Below, piece after piece: positions 49,660 through 59,497 of a stretch of DNA of 64,000 nt. Below the pieces are notes generated by a model, which did no database searches, was not told the DNA's origin, and saw only the letters and a list, made by a program, of their open reading frames with translations. Position 1 is the stretch's first letter. Every line of letters starts with the position of its first letter. The DNA lies in contig OY282609.1 of assembly GCA_958298945.1 (NCBI GenBank), positions 11,576,326 to 11,640,325 of the forward strand, in the 5' to 3' direction. Both the position numbers and the translations under genes were made by a program. The DNA comes from Atherix ibis (taxonomy: Eukaryota; Arthropoda; Insecta; Diptera; Athericidae).

Positions 49660-50349
49660 GCCGCACAGTAAATATAGAAATTGTCGAATGCAAAAAATCA
49701 TGAATAGGTTCGCGAATTCACCCTTTTACATTTTTGACACGGGGAAATTTGCGCGCTCACGCATAAATATCGTGCACTCACACGATTAGTGCAATATAGT
49801 GGCGAACTTTTTGTAGAGTTAAACGATTAAAGAGGTAATCTTCTATTAGACGCACTGTGTAGTCCTAATCTAAAGAAGACGATTAAAACCTCTAGCAGAA
49901 AAGATAATTGGCAAACGTTAGATCGGTCTAAGGGTGAGCAGATCAAAGATCGACCAAATATTCTGTGTCCGGCAAGTCCTGGAGAAGACCTCAGAGTAGT
50001 TATGCTGGCCGCAGCTACAGTTTCATAGATTTTATTAGTGCGGAATTTATATTTTACACTAAAGGAATCCATGAAATTGTACATTTACTTTTCGGGCGGC
50101 TTCTTAAGCTTAGATTATCATCATAAAACTTCATGGTTCGGCCTCGCATCCCCAGATAGCGGAAGAAACGGACCACTAATTCCATCGTACGAGCGCCTTG
50201 TTCAATTTCAAGTTCTTAAAATTCTCAAGTTTTATAGCTTCTTCTCCTCATCCAACACCCAGGAAAATCTTCCATATTTCGAAATAAAAAACCATAACAG
50301 AGTTCAATATAAACGTTTATCAGCTTTTTGTCGTTTTTCGTGAGGCATA
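49660..50349. other. Less AT-rich block of unknown nature
   Basis: A 700-bp block with mixed composition and open frames on both strands (101 codons at 50038-50343 plus; 85 codons at 49827-50084 minus). Neither matches a family I know. It abuts the non-LTR fragment at 50350 and may be the upstream part of that element or another repeat. Confidence 0.35.
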
Positions 50350-50960
50350 CGATATCATTTACAGAATCAAACTTCTAGACATATTAGCTGAATCCAAAAT
50401 TCTATTGAAGCTAATCAGGCTGATCGGACTAACCATGAAGAATACATCATGCCACGTTTAGGTCAGAGGGGGCTCTCCAAATCGTTTGAAGTGATGGAGG
50501 AGCTTAAGTAAGTTGATGGACTTACTTAAGCTCCTCCATCACTTCAAACGATTGCTATTTAACTTGATTCTGGAGTACGTTGTACGGAAAACATCAGCCG
50601 ACTCAAACGCAACTCTCCATTACAAATCTAAGGAAATTGCTAGATATGTAGCAGATAAACAATAATTAGAATAAGAGGCTCTTGTCAGTGTTCGAAAGAA
50701 GGTTCCTTCAAAGAATTTTTTGCCCTTAAATGAGGCTGGACGACTCCGGAGCCTAGTTATCCTGAAGCGTTACTATGATCGCCCGGTTGAGGATAAAATT
50801 CAACTCAGGAGGCTGCATATGGATCAGGAACATCCTGCTCGGAAAAGCTCGATTTATGGTTCCAGAAATTGATTTAGAATTAACTTTCGGTGGAGCAACC
50901 GCTTTAATCATGACGCCAAAAACATACTAAGGGTGTCGAACTAAAAAAGAGGGGTGCGAA
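50350..50960 (+). mobile_element. Reverse transcriptase fragment of a second non-LTR type
   Basis: The plus strand reads KLIRLIGLTMKNTSCHV (50405-50455), LSKSFEVMEELK (50475-50507), and then after a fold-back LLFNLILEYVVRKTSADSNA (50555-50610, part of the LFNL.LE..VR block) and HYKSKEIARYVADKQ. Further on it reads LNEAGRLRSLVILKRYYDRPVEDKIQLRRLH (50730-50815, in pieces), the connection and tail of a non-LTR ORF2. It is unlike the jockey copies. The catalytic YADD and both ends are missing. Confidence 0.6.
50481..50552. repeat. 32-bp perfect inverted duplication inside a reverse transcriptase
   Basis: Arms 50481-50512 and 50521-50552 are exact complements with an 8-nt loop (TTGATGGA). The left arm encodes SFEVMEELK in frame with its upstream. 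The right arm is its inverse, and sits where a RQGD..S segment should precede LLFNLILE. Confidence 0.95.
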
Positions 50961-51019
50961 GCCGGCACGTCTGGAGTTCTTCAATTCAACGGGCCTAGAC
51001 CGGATTCCCGATTGTCGTT

Positions 51020-51783
51020 GTGATGAATTTTTATCTTTCAATACAAATCACTTGGGCAGATATATACCGGTGGAAGCATTGTTTCCATTCTTTGCAGCAG
51101 TGTTAGAAGACTTCAACTGGAATCACCTTCAGTCCTTCGGTTGCACCAATTTGGACGCTATTGATAGTACTATAATTATGTCCTTTCAAGTATTTTTTTT
51201 TTATTTTGAAGAACAAAAAAAGTTACACCGACGGAGATCAGATGAAAAAAGATGACTGGTGAACCAAAGGAATACATTTTTCGACAAAAAATTGATGATG
51301 GGGCTGGCGCTGTGACAGGATTCATTGTTATGGTAGACTATCCAAGGATCTTCAATGTCTGAGTTTGTGCAAAAAATCCCTATTTTGAGCCTTTTAAAAA
51401 ATCCTTTAAAAAAAACACATATGTGCTTCCAAAAATTTCATCAGTTTTCGTTTTTGAATACGTGCTTGAGCTGGGTTCCTCTATCTACAGCTTTTCGGCC
51501 CTCCAAAACTCCGTTATGCCACCGATAAACATGTACTTTTAACAAGGACTGTTCTCTAAGAGCTTGTTGCAACTTTTCATAAGTGAAACCCGCGGTTACA
51601 TGAAGCATGAAACTCTATAGGATCTTAAAGCTACTACACGAAGTTTTAACTTATACTACACTTCCAAAATGGGACTAACGTACAAGCTATGAGGAGAAGA
51701 AATTTGCAGTTCTTCCAAATCACCCTCAGTGATACAAATCTAACTACTTTTCTGCTGCACCTTGTACAAAAGTGAAAATGTTT
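51020..51783 (-). mobile_element. Mariner-like element, middle deleted
   Basis: The 5' end on the minus strand is TACAAGGTGCAGCAGAAAAG (51780 downward), like the TATACGAGGTGTGCCAGAAAAG end near 57223. The N-terminal DNA-binding piece reads FTYEKLQQALREQSLLKVHVYRWHNG plus VLEGRKAVDRG (51470-51600, in pieces). The C-terminal piece reads IPVEVF-stop-HCCKEWKQCFHRYISAQ (51060-51150). The catalytic centre is missing. Confidence 0.6.
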
Positions 51784-52739
51784 TCTCCTAAATAAAATAT
51801 TTAATTATAGTTCCTCCTTTAAGTTTTTATTTCTTTTTTAAACTTACCTGTCCTTTTTATATATTTCATAAAATAATAATATTTTTCACAGAGACTGTTC
51901 TGAATCGATGATTTTGACAACTTCTGACGGAATACAAATAAAAAATTAAAAAAGATTCCTGCCGACATTTTCATTATCATTTCCATAAAGTACAAAGAAA
52001 AACTATTTGTTAAATATCTAAAAACTACAGGATACTAGAAACAATATTATGCCTTTCAAAAAAAAAAAAAATAATAATAATAATAATAGCGCACAAAATA
52101 TTCTAATCAATTATGAAAAATATGCTAATTCGAACTGTCTAATCATCTGAAAATGACGGAAATAAAATTTTCTATCTGAAAATAGACAGAAATCTTTATT
52201 TGAATACAAACAAATGCAAATTGAAAATAAAAATTTTATGAAATAATCGAAATATCTACAATAATTTTTTAACAGTTTTCAATAGATCAGCTATCAACTA
52301 TTATTTTTTTCAAATTATTTACTTTTATCTCTCCCTTAATTGTTGGAATTAATTTCAATTTTGGTGTAACTATTAGAACACCTACAGTCATTTGATGGCA
52401 TTTTCATCAGAAATGGACACTTTCATTCCAAATTATTGCGTAATCGCTTTTAGTCATTCGAATTTATTGAACTTTGGGAATATCTTCCAGTTAAAATGTA
52501 AATTTACAAAATGCCTGAAACCTGCATCGATAATAAAGTACGATTTCGTACAAATACTCGTAATTACCAATTACTGATATTAGTAACGAATGCTTACACA
52601 TAGATGAGTATACGTGATTTTGCATTATTTTGACAAGGAAATCTTTTCAAATGCTTGTGGCTATTTTTATATAGCAAAACCATCTAATACGTTTTTATAG
52701 AACATTTTGAAATTTTCGTCGAAATATTCTTATATAAAA
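51784..52739. other. AT-rich spacer, nothing recognised
   Basis: Contains an A-run followed by an AAT repeat at about 52058-52088. No gene supported. Confidence 0.5.
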
Positions 52740-53760
52740 AAAAATTTATATTGGGTATGGGCGGATTTTTTTGCCCCTTTTTGAGCTTTAGGTTTGTCGT
52801 TTATTTATACAATAGCATACAAAATTGTTTTTATTCCTTGACTCGAATATGCCGATACTCTCATGAGATAGGAACCGCTATCCGGAATAGGGCCGACTGC
52901 ATATGAAGAAGCAATATCTATCGATGAAAGAAGAGAAGTGGGAAGTCTTGGTGAGTGAGCCAAAGTTTCCCATTTTACTCCTTTCAAGTTTTTCTGGACC
53001 GGTTTTGAAACGTGGGGCCTGGTGTTGTTGCGTAGTAGAATAAGCTTGTTATGTCTATTGTCTCATTGCGGCCGTTTTTCTTTCAAACCTGAATTCAGTC
53101 TCACCATCGGTGATGGTTGCGAACGGTTTCAGGAGTTCATAATAAATAAAACTTCTGTGATCCCAGCAGATAAACAGCATAACCTTCGTTCGAGCTGTGG
53201 ATATTGCGTTCTGACATTGGTGGACCTCATTCTCCTGATTGTTTAAGGTTCATACTTTAGGTTGTTTAGGATTATCGTATAAATCTAATTTTTACTCCTT
53301 CAATTGATATGAGACACACTTTTCTGCTTTTTGGACCATTTCCATTGGTTCATCAAGTAATTCTAGCAGTTCTGCATCTTCGAATTTTTTCGGTGTAATT
53401 CTAGCAGTTCTGCATCTTCGAATTTTTTCGGTGTAATTCTAGCAGTTCTGCATCTTCGAATTTTTTTGGTGTCCCTTCCCGATCTTTGTCACTCACGTCG
53501 AAATCTCCTTTAAATCAGTTTTTTCATATTCCTTGTAAAGAAGGATGATCACCGTAAATTTTTAACAGGTTGGTAAATCCTCGATTGGATCTTCATCAAG
53601 TAATTCTAGCAGTTCTCCATCTTTGATTATTTTCGATGACCCTTCATTTAAAAATCACCGTCTTTAAGTTTTTAAACCAATTTTTTCATGTACCATGTGA
53701 AGGAAGATCACCCTAAATTTCAACCAGGACACGATACGTTTTTTCAGTAGTTTTCTGGAG
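52740..53760 (-). mobile_element. Mariner remnant with internal duplications
   Basis: Minus-strand readings: KFEDAELLELLDEPME (53340-53395), KVMLFICWDHRSFIYYELLKP (53105-53195), then ILLRNNTRPHVSKPVQKNLK and WETLAHSP (52930-53045; the HDNARPH motif with the catalytic Asp changed to Asn). The order fits a mauritiana/cecropia-type transposase. The N-terminal portion is present twice (53592-53725 and 53350-53570), and the nearer copy contains a threefold 38-bp repeat. Confidence 0.62.
53359..53472 (-). repeat. Three tandem 38-bp units inside a mariner ORF
   Basis: Units at 53359-53396, 53397-53434 and 53435-53472 are nearly identical (one base differs in the third). Each covers the FEDAELLEL codons. 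Because 38 is not a multiple of 3, the frame shifts at every unit. Confidence 0.95.
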
Positions 53761-54792
53761 AATGTATTCTTCTTTGTCGGGGTAAATGTTCATTTATGCT
53801 GCGAACAAATGTCAGCTCTACTGCGTTTGAAAGCTTACATATACAACCTCAAAACACAAGTTCAACTATTCTATCAAAAATGAATCTAATATCCCAGCTA
53901 GCGACATCATTTTTAAAAAAGGACAAAAACTTTTATCTTTTTTATGTCAAAAACTCGTAAAAGATTAACCAGAAAATTTGTCCAAAATAATTTCACGCTT
54001 TTTTCTTTTCCGTACAGGTTTAAGTGATAAAATTATACTGATATCTATAAATTTATAATTATTCATATCTAAAAAAAAAACTCGAAATATAATTTTAATT
54101 ATTAATACCCCTCTTGTTGCGCTATACTATCATCTGATGGGGATTTACAACTCGTCTATCACCATTTAATGGCGGAAATAAAATGCATTCAGAATCTGTT
54201 AATGCCAAATTTCCAACAAAAAAAAAGGTAACCATTGAAATAATCATCAACAATATCCATTTAGTGTACTTCTAATTTTAATATAATTTTCATCACATTT
54301 TACAGATAATTATGCGAGAACGTACCTTAAGCACAATCAAAATCTTGTGCAACATGCTGCGCAACATTTAATAAATTTCTACAGAATCGAATTTTTGCCG
54401 CTTTTTGTATTAATTATGATCTTTTCTCGTATTTTTAAAATTTTATTTATTTTCTCAATTTTGCTTATCCTTCTTCCAAAAAAAAACAATAAATATATAA
54501 ATATTGTAAAAAAATAATTTAGATTGAAATTGTTTCGATTATCGATTTTGTAGGAGAAGTGAGTGTTCTCTCAATGTTCCAGATAATTTTTTACGTTCGG
54601 AATTTTAACTTTTAACCGTTATTCCATTATTTATACAATTTTGTATTATTTAAAAAAATTATTATAATAAGAATAATTCAAATAGTACCACGATGGGAAC
54701 TTGAAATTTTCCGTATTTTACAATATGTTCCTCGAAAAATGACAATTTTAGCAGGAATCATTAAGTTTTAATTTGTTAACATATTTTTAGGA
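53761..54792. other. AT-rich spacer, nothing recognised
   Basis: No open frame with family features and no clear repeat ends. Confidence 0.5.
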
Positions 54793-56830
54793 TTTTTTTT
54801 TAAATCTATGACTAGAAAAATAAATTAATTTATAATATCATAAAGCAATGAAGTTGGAATAAACACCCATCGGCGTTAAAAGCTTCTGATAAATCTCGGG
54901 GTCACTGTTAGTTTTGTTTCCGATGAGTGCTTTTAGGGAGGGGTAATAGAAGAAAATTCCCTTACGAATGCATTATAATTGAAGGGCAAAATGGATGAAA
55001 TTGTTGGGAATAGAAATTATATTATTACAACTATAAAAAGAGTAATCTATAAATTTGTCAGGGATCTTAATCTGAAAGGAGTAGATGCGATAGAAATTGG
55101 AAAGTTTGGTTGAACCCAAAACTTCAATTCTATAAGTCCAAATTGGTTTTTTAATTGCGTTTTATTATGAAGAGTTTATTATTAATTATTAGTTGCGAAT
55201 TATTGTGCAGTATTCTATATAGTTTTAGGTTCCAAATAAATCTACCAGGTTTATTAGCTTAAATCCGTTGTTTTTTAGTCAAAAAACACATGTTTTTTGC
55301 ATAGAAAGCAAAAACAAATTTATTCAAAGTACTTGCCCTCGCTAGCTACATATTTTTCCCATCGCTCGGGCAATTTGTGGATACCATGCCAAAAAAGTTC
55401 CTTCTCTTTCGAGGTAAACCACTAATCAAGCCATTTTCTGATGTCTTTGGAAGAATCGAAATGCTGCTCAGCGAGCGCGTGGTCCATCGACGAAAACAGG
55501 TGGTAGTCGGAAGGGGCCAGGTCTGGTGAATAATCGGGGTAGGGTAGCACCTTCCAGGTGAGTGTCTCCAAGTAGTTTCAGAACATTTTTGACGTGTGCG
55601 ATGGTGCGTCATGTCTTTGTTGATAATCCGTCATTTTTTCACGCAGAGCACGGTGCAATTTGATCAGTTGTTGGTGGTAGCGGTGGGCATTGACAGTTTC
55701 ACCAGGTTCCAATATCTCATAGTAGACGATACCCTGCTGATCCCATTAAACGCACAGCATCGTCTTCCGTCCGAAGCGATTTAGTCTTGGGGAAGATATT
55801 GATGATTGGCCGGGATCAACTCACGATTTCTTGCATTTAGGATTCTCGAAATATATCCACTTTTCATCGCCTGTCACAATTTTATGGAGGGACGACTTTT
55901 ATCTGGCGAGCAAGATTTCGCATGTATTTTGGCATCGCTCCATCGTACAATTCATTCGGCACCCATTTTCCGATCTTTTCAATCTCCCCCATGGCACGCA
56001 GATGCATGGAAATGGCTGGTTGAGTAACACCCAGTTGCTCCGCGAGCATTTTTTGCGGTTGGATACCGTCTTCGTTCAAAAGAGCCTGCAATTGATGGTC
56101 CTCAACCTTGCTAGGCCGATTTTCACGCTTCTTGTCCCACAAGTAAAAACTGCCGTCTTTGAACCGACGAAACTAATCTCGGCATGTTGTTTCCGAAAAA
56201 GCACTGTCTCCATAGGCCTCCATAAGCATTCGATGCGATTCGGCAGTCGATTTCTTCAAACTGAAGCAGAAAAGCAGCACTTCTCGCATATGCTCTTTTT
56301 CTGGCACAAAACTAGACATGATTACCAAAGGAAAAATATATGTTGTTGTACGAAATTGCTGACAATGTGCACTGATTAATGTTGACAGATGTCAAACTCA
56401 TAAAAAAAAAGTATGGCGTGCCCATGGTAGCTTAATATGCTCACTCACGCCATCTATGGCCAAGTAGCTTATACCCCTGGTATTGTCTAGGTAAAGTCCT
56501 TAGAAAGGAGCATTAGTTAGTTGTCGTATCATTTTGCCATTAGGGTGTAAAAAGGTAGGTGGATTTTGCAAGTACTATTTTATAAATTTACCTTCACTCT
56601 TCATCTTATAAATAATGATTGGAAATTGTCAAAATGGAACTGTTAATTATAAGAATCTATCTCAGATAAAAGTTATTTAAAAAAAAATATTGACCTGGAA
56701 CATAAAACATACCCTTTATTATATAAAATGGGATTATGAATATTGCCTTTTGGGACTCTCTATGAAATAGGATATATTTCTTAAGTGTTTGTTTCAAGAG
56801 ATACGAGTATGTATTAATAATAGGATAGTT
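54793..56830 (-). mobile_element. Jockey-type non-LTR fragment, split by a mariner insertion
   Basis: A T-run at 54793-54801 marks the poly(A) end. The ORF tail is at 54850-55140 (cf. 35400-35600). After the mariner (55245-56480), homology resumes with TTGTCTAGGTAAAGTCCTTAG (56483) matching TTTGTCTAAGTTCAGTCCTAG near 35822. It continues through CCATTAGGGTGTAAAAAGG and a piece reading PKGNIHNPILYN (about 56720-56765, cf. PQGSLLGPILYN). The catalytic YADD part is degraded. Confidence 0.72.
55245..56480 (-). mobile_element. Mariner (mauritiana subfamily, Mos1-like), complete length, dead
   Basis: Ends CCAGGTTTATTAGCTTAAAT (55245) and CCAGGGGTATAAGCTACTTG (inward from 56480), flanked by TA duplications (55243-55244, 56481-56482). 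1236 bp. The transposase reads from ATG at 56319 (MSSFVPEKEHMRE...) to TAA at 55320. The HTH region (DHQLQALLNEDGIQPQKMLA), VTGDEKWI (first Asp), a shortened RHDAPSH (second Asp) and SPDLAPSDYHLF (third Asp) are all visible. The frame is broken by TAG for Trp in CRDWF, a frameshift before IVTGDEKW, and later stops (KS-stop-VDPG, CV-stop-WD, LD-stop-WF). The closest relative I recognise is Drosophila mauritiana Mos1. Confidence 0.88.
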
Positions 56831-56839
56831 TATACAGGA

Positions 56840-57223
56840 ACCTCTTTCTCCTGGTATCAACCCTTAAAATATGCATTTTATCATAAAAAATATGTGTTCT
56901 TGATAAGGAATGTTCCCCATAGGCTCGTTGCAACTTTCCATAAATCAAACTCACAGATGTCACGTCGTTGCTCAAATATGATGTCACATCGTTGCTCCAA
57001 GTTTTGCTCCAAATTTTCTTATAAAGGGTGATAAGTAAACAAAACTTTACTTATAATCCTTTATAGGATTTTTCAATTACCGAACAAGATGAAAACTTTG
57101 ACTGCACATCTAAAAAGGGCTAATGTTCAAAATATTTGCAGCTCCGTAGTATTGCCACTCTCATTACTTTTCTGGAAGTCCGTAGTATTGCCACTCTCAT
57201 TACTTTTCTGGCACACCTCGTAT
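56840..57223 (-). mobile_element. Mariner-like 5' end fragment with duplicated terminal repeat
   Basis: The 5' terminal sequence TATACGAGGTGTGCCAGAAA runs inward from 57223. The N-terminal reading SLIYGKLQRAYGEHSLSRTH lies near 56920-56985, matching the N-terminal domain of the element at 51020-51783 (YEKLQQALREQSLLKVH). It stops against jockey sequence at about 56840, and the 3' half is missing. Confidence 0.58.
57143..57211. repeat. Direct repeat of 33 bp in the element's terminal region
   Basis: TCCGTAGTATTGCCACTCTC plus ATTACTTTTCTGG occurs at 57143-57175 and again at 57179-57211. The outer copy adjoins the terminal CACACCTCGTATA. Confidence 0.95.
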
Positions 57224-57235
57224 ACTGCCTGAAGA

Positions 57236-58512
57236 CATAAATTCAAAAACACTTTCTAAATTATAAAATTCATTTCAAAAGTTTTTATTCAAAAATTTTA
57301 TTAACTTTAGTTTTTAAAAAAATCCCAATATTATCCCACCCACACTTGATGTCATCCTTTAACCGGTAACATTTTCAAGACGATTACATAATTTCTGATG
57401 ATGAATGAATGAATTATTTTTTATTGGTCTGAATGTACATATTTCGTATATAAGGATTTATTATCATATTAAATATACCTTCCTTGTTGGTATTATTTTT
57501 TTATTCAATTTTAAATCGGAATTGATTATTTGAAATACGTAAACGTCAGACACAAATCGATGAGCACCATTTTTTATTCCTTACGTAAATTTCCTATTCT
57601 TTAAAACCTTAACAGAATGTACTAAATTTTTTTTAAAAGTTTATATTACTTAAAAATAAATATATAATTGTATTAGTAAAAACTACAATACTATTTTGGT
57701 TAATTTTGTTTGCTACATTTTCATAAGTTTAACGTTATTTTAAAGATTAGATTTCGAATAATTAAAAAAAAATGTAATTTTCTTTTTGAGATAAAAGTCA
57801 TTTAAGTGGGCATTACTTACTGATATTAAAATCTTTTTGTTAAAGCCACAATATCTAAAAATATAAAAATATTAAATGCAAATAATTTTTTTGTCATTAT
57901 CATATCGGCTACAGAAAAGAAGACTTAACATATTTTTTTATGATTACCGGTTGATTTTTCGATTTTTCTTGTGGTGCTCAATTATGTTCGGATTCTACCT
58001 GATCCCATTTGAAATTATAATGTAATAAAAAGTTTGACTATTAACATTAACTTTATACCGTACACCCTTATTTATTTAGTCTCGTCTTGTTTGTCCATTT
58101 GAATCTTTGCTAATATCTTCCAGCGAGGCCACCTTTCTTGGACCTACAAGTATGGTTCTAACTACACAAGTATGGATATCGATTGATGTTCTGACACGAA
58201 ATCATTTACATATTAAGGTATACAAATCGATGAATAATTTTTCATTATAAGTTTTGTCCTTTTATTTATATAACGGTCTTGATACATTTTCCTGAAAATC
58301 TCCTTTCATCAAAATTTTTTTATATTCATAAATTCTCAGTTTTTTTTTGGAAAAATTTTTCCTACGCCCTTTTCTATTGCATGCATTTTTTTTTAATTTT
58401 TCTATCATTTAAATCAGTTTTATTTAATTAAAGAAAGTATATGTAAAAAAAAAACCAACCATAACAAAATATCTTAGAATTTTTCGAAAAAAAACTTTTC
58501 AGTTTGGTAAAG
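57236..58512. other. AT-rich spacer, nothing recognised
   Basis: No gene, repeat end or regulatory motif that I can support. Confidence 0.5.
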
Positions 58513-58591
58513 GATTATCCAATTTGTGTTTTAGAAAGTAATATTAAATGAAATATACTTTTAATTAAGATTTTAATAAGTTTTATATTTT

Positions 58592-58666
58592 ATTATATTA
58601 AATAAATTTTGCCATTATATATACTATTAAATTGTATATATAATGGCAAAATTTATTTAATATAAT
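58592..58666. repeat. Fold-back, 33-bp perfect arms, 9-nt loop
   Basis: Arms 58592-58624 and 58634-58666 (ATTATATTAAATAAATTTTG and on, with its exact complement) flank TATTAAATT. Confidence 0.93.
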
Positions 58667-58839
58667 TTTTTTTAAATTGATAGATAATAATTTTTAAATA
58701 CTCTAAAATATAAACAATATCTGCAGAAATATAATTTTTTATATAGTTTTGTAAAAGAAAATATAGCAGCGTCAAATTGAACAAATATACGTTCTGGGAA
58801 CTTTTAAACTTTCTTCTTTTAAAGCGTAAAACATGGTTA

Positions 58840-59215
58840 CCAGGTGTATAAGCTTAAATCCTGTTTGGTCATAGATGGCATGAGTGAGCGTATTAAGCTA
58901 CGATGGGCACGCCATACTTTTGTTTATGAGTTCGACATCTGTCAACATTAATCAGTGCACATTGTCAGAAATTTCGTACAAAAACATACATTTTTCCTTT
59001 CGTAATCATGTCTAGTTTTGTGCCAGAAAAAGAGCATATGCGGGAAGCTCTGCTTTTCTGCTTCAATTTGAAGAAATCGGCTGCCGATTCGCACCGAATG
59101 CTTATGGAGGCCTATGGTGACAGTGCTTTATCGGAAACAACGTGCCGAGATTGGTTTCGTCGGTTCAAAGACGGCAATTTTTACTTGTGGGACAAGAAGC
59201 GTGAAAATCGGCCTA
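58840..59215 (+). mobile_element. Mariner (mauritiana subfamily), 5' 376 bp only
   Basis: The end CCAGGTGTATAAGCTTAAAT follows TA at 58838-58839. The ORF starts at 59008 (MSSFVPEKEHMREALLFCF) and stays open to KKRENRP, with Trp intact in CRDWFRR, where the copy at 55245-56480 has a stop. Homology breaks off at about 59215 inside the HTH region, and the rest of the element is deleted. Confidence 0.82.
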
Positions 59216-59497
59216 ATATAAAATGGCAAATTTTAACATAAATCAATATAATTTTTAATAATATAATTGTTTAAAAAATGTTAAATAATTTAGGGCTTTT
59301 CTTTCCCAACTATAATATGGATAATCTTCCACATAGACTAAGATAATCTTTGAAGAAGAAAAATCCAATTTTGAACTGATTGCAATTAAATAAAGGGTTT
59401 TTGAATAAGAACTTGACAACTTCTTTTTTAAATATCTCGCAAAATATTTAAGATATATCAAAACTTTTATTATTGGCTTAAAGTACAATCAATGCAA

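Larger units (their letters stand above)
58513..59326 (-). mobile_element. DD41D-type element, copy 7, split by a mariner insertion
   Basis: Ends GATTATCCAATTTGTGTTTT (58513) and GATTAT.. inward from 59326 (plus strand GGATAATC at 59319-59326) match copy 2. Inside, GCAGCGTCAAATTGAACAA (58767) matches the copy at 46149-47950 (GCAGCGTCAAATCAGATGA). It carries a 33-bp fold-back (58592-58666) and a truncated mariner (58840-59215). No transposase block is readable. Confidence 0.55.

Noticed and set aside
55831..56379. 182-codon plus-strand frame
   Set aside because: Antisense of the Mos1-like transposase (55245-56480); its reading has no family features.
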